Positions 33,801-42,186 of a DNA stretch of 64,000 nt are shown in pieces (the stretch's first letter is position 1; each line of letters begins with the position of its first letter). A program made the translations under genes and the position numbers. The stretch is from Kribbella pratensis (lineage in GTDB: Bacteria; Actinomycetota; Actinomycetes; Propionibacteriales; Kribbellaceae): contig NZ_SODP01000003.1 in the NCBI RefSeq assembly GCF_004365355.1, forward strand, positions 62,001 through 126,000, written 5' to 3'. Under the pieces are notes generated by a model. That model ran no database searches. It saw nothing but the letters and a program-made list of their open reading frames with translations, and had not been told where the DNA came from.

Positions 33801-35695
33801 GCGTGGCGGAGCTGCATCCCTGGAAGGAGCCGCCGGCAACCATCGTGTTCGTCGGCGGAGGGCCGCGGACCGTCGGGCTGCTTGAGCGGTTCGCGGCCAG
33901 TGCGCCGGAGTTGCTCGAGGGGCGCGACGTGGAGATCCATGTGGTGGACCCGTACCCGGTGGGCGGCGGGCGGATCTGGCGGCGGGAACAGTCGCGGCTG
34001 TTGTGGATGAACTCGATGACGTCGGACGTCACGATCTTCACCGACGAGTCGGTCGAATGCGACGGGCCGATCGTGGCGGGCCCGGATCTCGCGACCTGGG
34101 TCGCCGGCGAGGGTGCGGTGATCCTGGAGAAGGCCGGATTGGAGCAGCCGGGGCCGATGGACTTCCCACCGCGGCTGGTACAGGCGGAGTACCTTGCGTG
34201 GGTGTGGGAGCGCGTCGTCCGCGATCTCCCCGCGACCGTGACCACCCATCGCGAGCGGGCCGTCGGGCTCACCACGGACCAGCGGGTGATCCTGGAGTCG
34301 GGCCGGGAGATCGCGGCCGATGCGGTGATCCTTGCCCTCGGCTACCTGGACCGGTTGCCCACCGCATCGGAATCGGCGTGGGCGGCGCAGGCTGCGGATG
34401 CCGGGTTGACGTACATCCCGCCCGGTTACACCGCGGACGTCGACCTCGACGGGTTGTGGCCGAAGTCGCCGGTCATCGTGCGCGGGTTCGGGCAGGCGTT
34501 CATCGACCTGATGGTGTTGCTGACCGAGGGGCGGGGCGGCTGGTACGACGAATGCGACGGACTGCTCACGTACCACCCGTCGGGCGACGAGCCGGTCCTG
34601 TACGTCGGCTCGCGACGCGGCGTCCCGTACCACGCGAAACTCGGCTACACCGTCGCCGGAACGAAGCCGGTGCCTACGCGGTACCTGACGGCTGAGGCTC
34701 TTGGTGAAGGCCTGCTCGACTTCGACCGCGATGTAGCACCGCTGATCGAGAAAGAGTTGGCGTACGCCCACTACAAACAATTGTTCACCGCTCACCCCGA
34801 ACGAGTCCGAGGGTCCTGGGACCAGTTCGCGCGTGCTCTGGACAACTGGACGCCCGTGGGGCGCGGAGCTGATCGGGAGTTCGAGACCGCGGTTGCGGCC
34901 GCTGTTCCTGACTCCGCGGACCGGTTCGTCCGGCACGAGGTGGATCGCCCCCTGGCCGGACGGTCGTTCGAGGACCGTGAAGGTTTCGAACGGTTCATGA
35001 TCAGGTTGATCGAAGGCGATCTGGTTCGGCGGGCGGATCCGGCGTACTCGGCGGATCTTGCCGTGTTCAACGCCTTGCTGAGCATTTACAGCGTGTTGTC
35101 GCGGGCAATTACCGAGGGGCAGTTGTCGGACGAGGACCGGGTCCGCAAGGTCGAGACCGAGTGGCACGGATTCTTCTCGTTCGTGGCCAGTGGGCCGCCG
35201 CCACGGCGGTTGGAGGAACTGCTCGCCTTGCATCGGGCCGGGATCGTGCGGTTCGCCGGGCCGGAGCTCGATGTTGCTATCGACAACGACCGGTTCGTGG
35301 CCAAGAGCCCCGATATTGCCGGCGAGATCGTCGCGCGGGCGTTCGTCGAGGCGCGGTTGCCACGACCTGACGTACTCGCCACGACCGATCCGCTGCTGCG
35401 CGGTCTGCTCGACTCCGGCGCGCTGGCGGCCGACGAACTGTTCGCGGCCGACGGGACCAGCCTCGGTGGTGGGCAGCTCAAAGCCGACTCGCGGTCCCGC
35501 GCCATCCGCGCCGACGGATCCACGCACGAGGCGCTGTTCCTGCTGGGGCCGTCCGTGTCGGGCTCGGCCGGTTCGTCCGGGTTCTCCCGGCCGCATTTCA
35601 ACGGTCCCGGCTTCCGGCAGAACGACGCCGTTGCGCGGGACCTGCTCACGCTGCTCGCACCCACCGTACGGAAGGAAGAACGTCATGCCAGTTGA
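33797..35695 (+). CDS. FAD/NAD(P)-binding protein (NAD_binding_9 type)
   Basis: A 632-aa protein. The Rossmann start is ATIVFVGGGPRTVGLLERFA (GGGP-type dinucleotide motif, ~18-32), followed by VDPYPVGGGRIWRREQSRLLWMNSMTSDVTIF and a second nucleotide region AVILALGYLDR. The rest (~250-630) is helical with no named domain. Such proteins accompany LLM monooxygenases and FMN reductases in actinobacterial sulfur operons, and some relatives are N-hydroxylases or adenylation-linked oxidoreductases. Exact reaction unknown. The 11-bp overlap with the next gene indicates tight coupling. Confidence 0.85.
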   Translation: MSVAELHPWKEPPATIVFVGGGPRTVGLLERFAASAPELLEGRDVEIHVVDPYPVGGGRIWRREQSRLLWMNSMTSDVTIFTDESVECDGPIVAGPDLATWVAGEGAVILEKAGLEQPGPMDFPPRLVQAEYLAWVWERVVRDLPATVTTHRERAVGLTTDQRVILESGREIAADAVILALGYLDRLPTASESAWAAQAADAGLTYIPPGYTADVDLDGLWPKSPVIVRGFGQAFIDLMVLLTEGRGGWYDECDGLLTYHPSGDEPVLYVGSRRGVPYHAKLGYTVAGTKPVPTRYLTAEALGEGLLDFDRDVAPLIEKELAYAHYKQLFTAHPERVRGSWDQFARALDNWTPVGRGADREFETAVAAAVPDSADRFVRHEVDRPLAGRSFEDREGFERFMIRLIEGDLVRRADPAYSADLAVFNALLSIYSVLSRAITEGQLSDEDRVRKVETEWHGFFSFVASGPPPRRLEELLALHRAGIVRFAGPELDVAIDNDRFVAKSPDIAGEIVARAFVEARLPRPDVLATTDPLLRGLLDSGALAADELFAADGTSLGGGQLKADSRSRAIRADGSTHEALFLLGPSVSGSAGSSGFSRPHFNGPGFRQNDAVARDLLTLLAPTVRKEERHAS

Positions 35696-36785
35696 GTTCC
35701 TGGGCATCGCCGGAACCAACCCGGCCAGCGAGGTGACGCCGCGAACCGGCGGCCCGCTGGACCTGGAGTACACGGCCAAGCTCGCCCGCGCGCACGAGGA
35801 CAACGGCTGGGACCGCATCCTGTTCGCCTATCACTCCGGCTCACCCGACCCGGCCCAGGTCGCGGCGTACGTCGCCGGCCGCACCGGCCACATCAACCTG
35901 GTCGTCGCGCACCGGCCGAACGTCGCCTATCCGACGCTGACCGCGAAGACGTTCGCGACGCTTGACCACATCAGTGGGGGCCGGTTCGAGGTCCATGTGA
36001 TCACCGGCGGGTCTACCGCGGACCAGGCCGCCGAGGGCGACTTCCTCGCCAAGGACGACCGCTACGGGCGGACACGCGAGTTCATCCAGATCCTCAAGCA
36101 GGCGTGGACCTCGGACCAGCGGTTCGACTTCACCGGCGAGCACTACCGCTTCGAGCAGTTCCTCGCCGACATCAAGCCGGTGCAGCAACCGCGCCCGCAG
36201 ATCTCGTTCGGTGGCTCGTCCGACGCGGCGTACGCCGTCGGTGCCGCCGAGGCGGACATCTTCGCGCTCTGGGGCGAACCGCTCGCCGGGACCCGGGAAC
36301 AGCTCGCGACGATCGATGCCGAAGCTGCTCGCGCGGGGCGCAAAGACCCCCCGACGATCCAGATCGCGTTCCGGCCGATCATCGCGCCGACCGAGGCACT
36401 CGCGTGGGAGAAGGCGGAAAACATCCTCGGCCGGATCAAGCAGGTACAGGCCGGCGGCGTGCCGGCGAGCACCCGGTTGCGCTCGAAGACTCCGGAGAAT
36501 GCCGGCTCGCAGCGGTTGCTGAAGGCGGTCTCCGCCGGAGAGCGGCACGACCGGGCGCTCTGGACCGCACCGACCGGTCTGACCGGCGGTGGCGGAAACT
36601 CCACGGCACTCGTCGGAACGCCGGAAACAGTCGCGGCGGCGCTCCTCGACTACTACGACCTCGGCATCCGGATCTTCTCGGCCCGTGGCTACGACATCTA
36701 CGACGACGCGATCGACTTCGGTCGCTACGTCATCCCGCTGGTCCGCTCCGAGGTAGCCCACCGCGAACAGAGGAAGGCCTCATGA
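35685..36785 (+). CDS. SsuD-like LLM flavin monooxygenase (alkanesulfonate type)
   Basis: The start at 35685 follows ggaaggaagaacgtc. The 366-aa protein has the SsuD pattern: VEFLGIAGTNPASEV, GHINLVVAHRPNVAYPTLTAKTFATLDHISGGRFEVHVITGGST, DFLAKDDRYGRTREFIQILKQAW, DFTGEHYRFE, and QQPRPQISFGGSSDAAYAVGAAEADIFALWGEPL. SsuD cleaves C-S bonds of alkanesulfonates with FMNH2 and O2, releasing sulfite and an aldehyde. Substrate range may differ here. Reduced flavin would come from the FMN reductase-GNAT fusion. Confidence 0.92.
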   Translation: MPVEFLGIAGTNPASEVTPRTGGPLDLEYTAKLARAHEDNGWDRILFAYHSGSPDPAQVAAYVAGRTGHINLVVAHRPNVAYPTLTAKTFATLDHISGGRFEVHVITGGSTADQAAEGDFLAKDDRYGRTREFIQILKQAWTSDQRFDFTGEHYRFEQFLADIKPVQQPRPQISFGGSSDAAYAVGAAEADIFALWGEPLAGTREQLATIDAEAARAGRKDPPTIQIAFRPIIAPTEALAWEKAENILGRIKQVQAGGVPASTRLRSKTPENAGSQRLLKAVSAGERHDRALWTAPTGLTGGGGNSTALVGTPETVAAALLDYYDLGIRIFSARGYDIYDDAIDFGRYVIPLVRSEVAHREQRKAS

Positions 36786-37561
36786 CAGTCATCTCCGACC
36801 TCGAGCAGGATTGGCACACCTGGCACGCGGCCCGCGAACGTGATCTCGACACGGACTACGGCTGGCTGTCCGTCGTCGCCTTCGACTGGCTGCCCTCGTC
36901 ACCGGTTGCACTGGCCGGCCTGCCGGGCATCTGGTGGTCCGACGAGCAGCGTGCACACGTGACGGCCGACGGGCAGCTGACGCTCAGCGGCGAGCCCGTG
37001 CACGGCACCGTGTCCGCCAGTGTCGCCGAAGCCGGTTCACTCAGCTGGCTGCTGTACGGCGATCGCTTGGTCGAGCTAGTGCTCCGCGGTGGACGGTACG
37101 CCGTACGGCAGCGGGATCCGCGCGCTGCCACGAGGCAGGAGTTCAGCGGCGTACCGACGTACCCGCTGGATGACGGCTGGATCGTGACTGGTTACTTCAC
37201 GCGGATCGCCAAGCCGCAACGAGTAGAGGTGTCCACCGCGCGGGAGGACCTGCGTCAGCACGTGACCGTGGTCGGCGCTGTGCATGTCGCGCTGGAAGGT
37301 ACTGCGTACGAACTGGTCGCCACCGCAGCCGGGGACGGGCGTCTGAACCTGTCCTTCCATGACAAGACGAACGGCGAGGAGACCGCGCCCTGGCGGACGG
37401 TGACCACCGGACCGGTTGCCCGGGACGGATCAGTGGTGATCGACTTCAATCGGACGATCAACCTGCCGTTCGCCTTCACGGCGTACGGCACCTGTCCCGC
37501 GCCGGTCGCCGGCAACCGGCTCGGTCTGCCGGTCACCGCGGGCGAGAAGAAGGTCCGATGA
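36782..37561 (+). CDS. DUF1684 protein
   Basis: A 259-aa protein, start ATG overlapping the previous TGA. DUF1684 hallmarks are DLDTDYGWLSVVAFDWL near the N-terminus, GWIVTGYFTRIAKPQRVEV in the middle, and the C-terminal VVIDFNRTINLPFAFTAYGTCPAPVAGNRLGLPVTAGEKK, with its conserved FN-x-x-x-N-P and a Cys-containing tail. No signal peptide, so cytosolic. The fold and function are uncharacterised; its place between two LLM monooxygenases in a C-S-cleavage operon makes it a candidate accessory enzyme of that route. Confidence 0.85.
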   Translation: MTVISDLEQDWHTWHAARERDLDTDYGWLSVVAFDWLPSSPVALAGLPGIWWSDEQRAHVTADGQLTLSGEPVHGTVSASVAEAGSLSWLLYGDRLVELVLRGGRYAVRQRDPRAATRQEFSGVPTYPLDDGWIVTGYFTRIAKPQRVEVSTAREDLRQHVTVVGAVHVALEGTAYELVATAAGDGRLNLSFHDKTNGEETAPWRTVTTGPVARDGSVVIDFNRTINLPFAFTAYGTCPAPVAGNRLGLPVTAGEKKVR

Positions 37562-38601
37562 GGTTCTGTACCTACACGCTGATCGACAACTCGCCCGATC
37601 CGATCAGCGGGGTGCAGCTGACGCCGGCGGAGCGATTCCAGCACGTCGTCCGTCAGGCGCAGTGGGCCGAGGAGCTGGGCTTCGACGCGTACGGCGTGGG
37701 CGAGCGCCATGCACAACGCTTCATCTCCTCGTCGCCGCCGGTCGTGTTGTCCTATATCGCTGCCGTGACGTCGCGGATCCGTCTGCTGACCACGGTGACT
37801 GTTCTGTCGCTACTGGACCCGGTTCGGGTCGCAGAGGACTACGCGACGCTGGACCAGCTGTCGGGCGGTCGGCTCGACATCATCATCGGCAAGGGGAACG
37901 ACCCGGACCAGAACGCGCTGTTCGGGTACGAGCTGGACGGGCAGTGGGACCGCAACCGGGAGAAGTACGAGCTGCTCCGGCGGCTGCTGCGGGAGACCGG
38001 GGTCTCCTGGTCGGGCCGGTACCGGCCGGCGTTGACGGACGCGACCACGCAGCCTCGGCCCTACCGGGCGGACGGCATCCCGCTCTGGCACGGGTCAGCC
38101 TCGTCGACGGAGTCCACCGAGCTGGCGGCTCGCTGGGGTGACCCGTTGTTCTCGGCGAACGGGTTCCACCCGCTGGAGAAGTACGCCGGGTTGATCAGGC
38201 ACTACCGGGAGCGCTGGGCGGCGTACGGGCGTGATCCCGCTGACGCGGTGGTCGGGGCGGGATTCAACGGGCTCTACGTTCGCAAGAGCTCGCAGGACGC
38301 GGTCGAGGGGTATCGGCCAGTCTTCGACGCGTTCATGGACTCGCCCGGGGCACGCCACAACCAGCTGCCGTTCCGGACGCTCGAGGAGTTCCTCGAGGGC
38401 GGATCGGTGCTGGTCGGGTCGCCGGAGCAGGTGATCGACAAGTTCGGTCGCTACCAGGAGGCGTTCGGCCATGAGCTGTCCGGCATCTCGCTGGAGGTCG
38501 CCGGACTCCCGGAGAGCGAGAACCGGGAGTCCGTCGAGACCTTCGTCACAGAGGTCATGCCAGTCCTGCGCTCGTCGTACCCGAGCCGCGTCTGGGCCTA
38601 G
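37558..38601 (+). CDS. LLM-class flavin-dependent oxidoreductase
   Basis: A 347-aa luciferase-like protein, last gene of the operon and coupled to the DUF1684 gene (ATGA). Visible: MRFCTYTLIDNSPDPISG, AQWAEELGFDAYGVGERHAQRFISSSPPVVLSYIAAVTSRIRLLTTVTVLSLLDPVRVAEDYATLDQLSGGRLDIIIGKGND, and VLVGSPEQVIDKF. It is nearer to bacterial luciferase-like alkanal or sulfide monooxygenases than to the F420 group. Its stop overlaps the convergent DUF899 gene, marking the operon end. Substrate unknown. Confidence 0.9.
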   Translation: MRFCTYTLIDNSPDPISGVQLTPAERFQHVVRQAQWAEELGFDAYGVGERHAQRFISSSPPVVLSYIAAVTSRIRLLTTVTVLSLLDPVRVAEDYATLDQLSGGRLDIIIGKGNDPDQNALFGYELDGQWDRNREKYELLRRLLRETGVSWSGRYRPALTDATTQPRPYRADGIPLWHGSASSTESTELAARWGDPLFSANGFHPLEKYAGLIRHYRERWAAYGRDPADAVVGAGFNGLYVRKSSQDAVEGYRPVFDAFMDSPGARHNQLPFRTLEEFLEGGSVLVGSPEQVIDKFGRYQEAFGHELSGISLEVAGLPESENRESVETFVTEVMPVLRSSYPSRVWA

Positions 38602-39221
38602 CCGTACGTCGGCTCCTGCGGCCAGCCCTCGGGGGAGTCCTCCCAGTCCTCCTGGCGGCCGTACGGCGCGTGATCGAGGAGGTGGTTCACGAAGAGCAGA
38701 CGGTCGACCCCGCGCGAGCCGGTCGAGTACGTGCGGTACACGGTGTCGCCGTCGCGCAGGAACATGTTGAGGAGGAACCCGCCGCCCGCGCCGCAGTCGG
38801 CGGAGAACGACGTACCCGCAGATGAGGCGAACGGGACGTCCCAGCCCATCTTGGTCCAGTAGCCGGCCATCTGGTCGATCGGCATGTCCGACACGGTCGC
38901 CCAGGCGACACCGCTCCGTTCCAGCAGGTCGAGGTTGCCGACGTGCTTGGTGAAGTGCGTGCAGCCCGGGCAGAAGTGGTCCGGGCCGGAGTGCATGAAC
39001 TGGTAGAGCGCGAGCTGCGGCTGGTCGCCGAACAGCTCCCGCAGCGTGACCGGCCCGTCCGGCCCGGCAAACGTGTACTCACCGAACTCCACCATCGGCA
39101 GCCGCCGGCGCTGCGCGGCGAGCCGGTCCTGCTCCCGGGTGGCCGCCTTCTCCGCGACCAGTAGCTCCGCGCGAGCCTTCTCCCACTCCTCGGCCGAGAC
39201 AACTGTCGGCATTGCAGTCAT
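38598..39221 (-). CDS. DUF899 thioredoxin-like protein
   Basis: A 207-aa protein with the DUF899 layout: VVSAEEWEKARAELLVAEKAATREQDRLAAQRRRLPMVEFGEYTF (helical start), then LYQFMHSGPDHFCPGCTHFTKHVGNLDLLERSGVAWATVSDMP, where the C-P-G-C pair occupies the thioredoxin redox site, and FLLNMFLRDGDTVYRTYSTGSRGVDRLL. DUF899 proteins are predicted peroxiredoxin/thioredoxin-fold oxidoreductases with no defined substrate. Convergent with the last LLM gene (4-bp overlap) and divergent from the epimerase. Confidence 0.9.
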   Translation of the reverse strand: MTAMPTVVSAEEWEKARAELLVAEKAATREQDRLAAQRRRLPMVEFGEYTFAGPDGPVTLRELFGDQPQLALYQFMHSGPDHFCPGCTHFTKHVGNLDLLERSGVAWATVSDMPIDQMAGYWTKMGWDVPFASSAGTSFSADCGAGGGFLLNMFLRDGDTVYRTYSTGSRGVDRLLFVNHLLDHAPYGRQEDWEDSPEGWPQEPTYG

Positions 39222-39347
39222 GAGCTGTCCTTCCTTCTTCTAGGTCCTACTCCTATGACGAAGCCGCTCGGACCTTCTCGACATCCGATTTCTGCCGGTC
39301 GCAGACGAGTCTGGGTTCCCGGTGCCCGGACCGATAGGACTGTGCAC

Positions 39348-40289
39348 ATGAGGATCGCGATTCTGGGTGGGACCCGGTTCATCGGCAGGGCCGTCGTGGA
39401 GCGGCTGACGACGGAGGGGCACACGCTGCTGGTGGTCCACCGCGGCGACCACGAGCCGTCCGGCCTGCCGCCCGTCGAGCATGCCCACGTGGACCGCCAT
39501 GACGGCGCGGCGCTGGCTGCGGCGCTCAAGCCGTTCGACCCGGAGGCGCTGGTCGACATCTCCGGGATGAACGCGGCGGCGGCAGACGCAGCGCTCGGTG
39601 CGGTCGGACCGGCGGTCAAGCTGGTCGCGATCTCGAGCTGTGATGTCTACCGCGCGTACGACGGTGTGCACTCGGACCGGACGACAGATGCACTCCCGTT
39701 GACGGAGGAGTCACCGCTGCGGGAGCGGCGGTTCATCGACGGATCGCAGTACGAGAACCTGGAGATGGAAGAGCGGTACCTGCCGCGTGGGGCGACCGTG
39801 CTGCGGCTGGGTGCGGTCTACGGCGAGCACGACTACCAGACGCGATTCGAGTTCGTACTGCGTCGGGTCCGGGCGGGCAGGAAGCGGATACCGGTCGGAT
39901 CCGGGCAGTTCCTCTTCAGTCGCGTGTACGTCGGGGACGTGGCCTCCGCAGTGTCCTTGGTGCTGACGGGAGATTTCCCAGGTGCCTTCAACCTGGCGGA
40001 GCCGTCGACTGCGCCGTACCGGCTGTTCGCCGAGCAGATCCTGGCCGCGGCGGACGCTGCGGACGTCGAGCTGGTGAGGGTGCGGGACGAGCTGCTGCCG
40101 GAGGATCTGTCGCTCACCGGGACCGTCGACCAGCATCTACTGGTCGACTCGTCGAAGGCGCGGACGGTCCTCGGGTGGACGCCCGCGGACCCGGCCGGGA
40201 CCCTGCTGACCTCGGTCCGCTGGCACCTGGCGAACCCGCCCACCGATGCGTCGGACGACTTCTCCGCGGACGACGCTGTACTGGACTGA
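39348..40289 (+). CDS. NAD-dependent epimerase/dehydratase (extended SDR-like)
   Basis: The start MRIAILGGTRFIG at 39348 is the family start; upstream frame is non-coding in character and no good ribosome site is present, so the mRNA may be nearly leaderless. The 313-aa protein has the NAD motif GGTRFIG (~7-13), DISGMNAAAADAAL, LVAISSCDVYRAYDG and ENLEMEERYLP (in place of the classical YxxxK), and RLGAVYGEHDYQTRF. It resembles plant CSP41-type atypical SDRs whose catalytic Tyr-Lys pair is not clear. May act on sugar nucleotides or bind RNA. Stand-alone gene. Confidence 0.87.
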   Translation: MRIAILGGTRFIGRAVVERLTTEGHTLLVVHRGDHEPSGLPPVEHAHVDRHDGAALAAALKPFDPEALVDISGMNAAAADAALGAVGPAVKLVAISSCDVYRAYDGVHSDRTTDALPLTEESPLRERRFIDGSQYENLEMEERYLPRGATVLRLGAVYGEHDYQTRFEFVLRRVRAGRKRIPVGSGQFLFSRVYVGDVASAVSLVLTGDFPGAFNLAEPSTAPYRLFAEQILAAADAADVELVRVRDELLPEDLSLTGTVDQHLLVDSSKARTVLGWTPADPAGTLLTSVRWHLANPPTDASDDFSADDAVLD

Positions 40290-40368
40290 AAATTGGTCAG
40301 AAGCACTCCTGGGAACCGGTATGCTTTCCGGGACGGACTGAGGGGCCTGCAGGGTCGGCCGGCTCGAT

Positions 40369-40398
40369 TTCACATCGAGGTGGCGGACCGTGTAATCT
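40369..40398 (+). promoter_or_regulatory. Putative promoter of the tRNA-Thr/tRNA-Met/rpmG unit
   Basis: TTCACA (40369-40374), an 18-bp spacer and TAATCT (40393-40398) place a transcription start ~7 bp before the tRNA-Thr gene, as expected for stable RNA. Confidence 0.6.
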
Positions 40399-40411
40399 CT
40401 CTCCTCGGCCC

Positions 40412-40484
40412 GCCCCTTTAGCTCAGTCGGCAGAGCGTCTCCATGGTAAGGAGAAGGTCTACGGTTCGATTCCGTAAAGGGGCT
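40412..40484 (+). tRNA. tRNA-Thr (anticodon GGT)
   Basis: A complete 73-nt cloverleaf. Acceptor stem GCCCCTT/AAGGGGC with discriminator T, D-arm AGCTC...GAGC, anticodon loop ATGGTAA (anticodon GGT), and T-arm CTACGGTTCGATTCCGTAA. The 3' CCA is not encoded. First of two tRNAs directly before rpmG, the conserved order in actinobacteria. Confidence 0.95.
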
Positions 40485-40529
40485 CGGAGAACGGCATCCC
40501 ACCTTCGGGTGGGATCGCTCACCTCACCC

Positions 40530-40603
40530 GGCGGGGTAGCTCAGGTGGTTAGAGCACACGGCTCATAATCGTGGTGTCGCGGGTTCGACTCCCGCCCCCG
40601 CTA
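40530..40603 (+). tRNA. tRNA-Met, elongator (anticodon CAT)
   Basis: A complete 74-nt cloverleaf. Acceptor GGCGGGG/CCCCGCT with a G-T first pair and discriminator A, D-arm with the GGTGGTTA loop, anticodon loop CTCATAA (CAT), and T-arm GCGGGTTCGACTCCCGC. It lacks the three G-C pairs in the anticodon stem that mark initiator tRNA, so elongator is preferred. CCA not encoded. Confidence 0.93.
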
Positions 40604-40667
40604 CCGAATCAGTTCTTTCGAGAGTGCGATCACCCAAGTTGCGTACTCATTACATGAAGAGGTAGCA

Positions 40668-40835
40668 GTGGCCAAGTCGACCGACATTCGCCCGAAGATC
40701 ACGCTGGCCTGCACGGTGTGCAAGGAGCGGAACTACATCACCAAGAAGAACCGGCGTAACGACCCGGACCGTCTTGAGCTGAAGAAGTACTGCCACCGGT
40801 GCAACGACCACACCGACCACCGCGAGACCCGCTGA
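40668..40835 (+). CDS. rpmG: 50S ribosomal protein L33
   Basis: A 55-aa protein with GTG start preceded by agaggtagca. The sequence is the standard small basic L33, MAKSTDIRPKITLACTVC, with zinc-ribbon cysteines Cys15, Cys18, Cys42 and Cys45, so it is the zinc-binding (C+) paralogue. It sits after tRNA-Thr and tRNA-Met and 76 bp before an intrinsic-type hairpin. In mycobacteria the same neighbourhood reads rpmG-hadA-hadB-hadC. Confidence 0.97.
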   Translation: MAKSTDIRPKITLACTVCKERNYITKKNRRNDPDRLELKKYCHRCNDHTDHRETR

Positions 40836-40870
40836 CCTCAGGTCTTTCGTAGACCTCATCAGCTTCGCGA

Positions 40871-40898
40871 GGGCCGCTTCGGATTGCCGAAGCGGCCC
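40871..40898. terminator. Intrinsic-type terminator after rpmG
   Basis: GGGCCGCTTCGG, loop ATTG, CCGAAGCGGCCC (a perfect 12-bp stem) followed by TTTGCT. It ends the tRNA-rpmG transcript and probably also the convergent FhuF-like gene. Confidence 0.88.
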
Positions 40899-40910
40899 TT
40901 TGCTGTGCCC

Positions 40911-41657
40911 TCACACGCTCAGGATCGGGCGGCCGCCCTCATAAGCCGTGAGACGCTCGTCACGCGGAGTCAGACAGCAGGAGCCGCAGAGCGAGCCCTT
41001 GCCGACCTCGCTCGTGTAGTAGAGGCAGCAGGTGTTCCGCAGATAGACGAGCTTCCCGGCGGCAACCTCCACGTCCCCGAGCCGCTCGAGTCCGCCGGGT
41101 GCCTTCGCCACGAAGGTCCGCCAGCGCTCCAGGAGATACGCCGGTTCCACGGCGACCTCCTCGCGCGTCGCCGCACAGAAACCCATCGCGCATCCGGCCG
41201 TGACAGCGCCGTACACCTGGCGGAGTCCGGCCCGGGTCCGCCGGTGCAGCTCCTCGGACAGTGGCAGCAGGTGCTGGCGCAGTACGACGTCGTACAGCGT
41301 CTCCAATCCGCCGGGGAGGAAGGTGGCGGCGCGGACTGCGACGGCTGAGAGACCGTGGCCCTCGTGCGGCCGGACCCAGAGGTTCTGCGGGCGGATGTCG
41401 AGGACGCGGCCCTCCAGCGCCCAGAGCAAGAGCGCGGTCGCCGGTGCGCGGCCGGCGTAGAACGACATCATGCTGAGCGCGTTCGCATGAGCGGTGCGGT
41501 GGTTGCTGGCCTCGTCGTCGCGCTTGAGCAGCTCGGTGAGCTCAGGGCTGCCGGGCTCCAGGATCCGGTCCACGCGCAGCCACCCGTCGCCCTGCGGTTT
41601 ACCGATCTCCAGCTTGTACCTCGGCGCGTACCGCGCCAGCCCAGCGACTGCCGTCAC
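40911..41657 (-). CDS. FhuF-like (2Fe-2S) ferric-iron reductase family protein
   Basis: A GTG at 41657 with a ggggaagg site 5 nt upstream was chosen; the longer frame to 41780 would overlap the hadA start. The 248-aa product ends in the FhuF C-terminal cluster motif TCCLYYTSEVGKGSLCGSCC: a CC pair, 12 residues, then C-x2-CC. These cysteines ligand a 2Fe-2S centre that reduces ferric siderophores in the cytoplasm. The N-terminal ~180 residues form the FhuF helical domain. Divergent from hadA. No siderophore genes are near. Confidence 0.85.
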   Translation of the reverse strand: MTAVAGLARYAPRYKLEIGKPQGDGWLRVDRILEPGSPELTELLKRDDEASNHRTAHANALSMMSFYAGRAPATALLLWALEGRVLDIRPQNLWVRPHEGHGLSAVAVRAATFLPGGLETLYDVVLRQHLLPLSEELHRRTRAGLRQVYGAVTAGCAMGFCAATREEVAVEPAYLLERWRTFVAKAPGGLERLGDVEVAAGKLVYLRNTCCLYYTSEVGKGSLCGSCCLTPRDERLTAYEGGRPILSV

Positions 41658-41763
41658 GTCAACCTTCCCCAGTCGGATCGTGGGCGGCGGCAACCCAGGA
41701 CGAGTGCGCCCGGCGTGGGACCGCCAGGCGCGCTCCGACAGTCTGCCAGTAGGGTTAGCGGAT

Positions 41764-42186
41764 ATGACGATCGACGCCACGATGGTCGGCCGGAGCTACA
41801 CGGCCGCCGAGTCCTACCAGGTCGGCCGGGAGAAGATTCGCGAGTTCGCCGACGCGATCGGCGACCCCAACCCGGCGTACATCGGTGATGACGCGGTCGC
41901 ACCGCCGACCTTCGCGTTCATGCTCGGCAGCCGCGCGCTGGAGCAGTTGCTGAACGACGAGGAGCTCGGCCTGCGGCTGGACCGGATCGTCCACGGCGCG
42001 CAGAAGTTCAGCTACACCCGCCCGATCAAGGCCGGCGACGACATCGCCGCGACCGCCACCATCACCACTGTGCGCAAGGCCGGTGACGTCGAGGTGATCA
42101 TGTACGAGACCGCCCTGACCACCGTCGACGGCGACCCGATCGCCACGTCGACGTCGACGATCTCGCACAACCGGGGTGAATCGTGA
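41764..42186 (+). CDS. hadA: MaoC-like (3R)-hydroxyacyl-ACP dehydratase subunit HadA
   Basis: A 140-aa single hot-dog protein of the FAS1-like dehydratase (MaoC N-terminal) type: MVGRSYTAAESYQVGREKIREFADAIGDPNPAY, APPTFAFMLGSRALEQLL, RIVHGAQKFSYTRPIKAGDDIAATATI. As in mycobacteria it lies after rpmG and is co-translated with the catalytic subunit hadB, forming the HadAB heterodimer of the dehydration step in type II fatty-acid (mycolate) elongation. This organism probably lacks mycolates, so a general FAS-II role is inferred. The lack of a catalytic D-H pair is expected. Confidence 0.9.
   Translation: MTIDATMVGRSYTAAESYQVGREKIREFADAIGDPNPAYIGDDAVAPPTFAFMLGSRALEQLLNDEELGLRLDRIVHGAQKFSYTRPIKAGDDIAATATITTVRKAGDVEVIMYETALTTVDGDPIATSTSTISHNRGES

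Noticed and set aside
33632..35818. 728-codon antisense frame
   Set aside because: Shadow of the FAD/NAD(P) protein, whose GGGP Rossmann motif and overlaps with its neighbours are clear. Long antisense frames are expected at this GC content.
40412..40603. tRNA genes as integration site of a genomic island
   Set aside because: Both tRNAs are intact, no duplicated 3' tRNA fragment or integrase was seen, and the tRNA-rpmG order is the ancestral one.
40911..41780. Extended FhuF-like start overlapping hadA
   Set aside because: It would cover the hadA start and promoter. The GTG at 41657 has a good ribosome site and keeps the whole domain.
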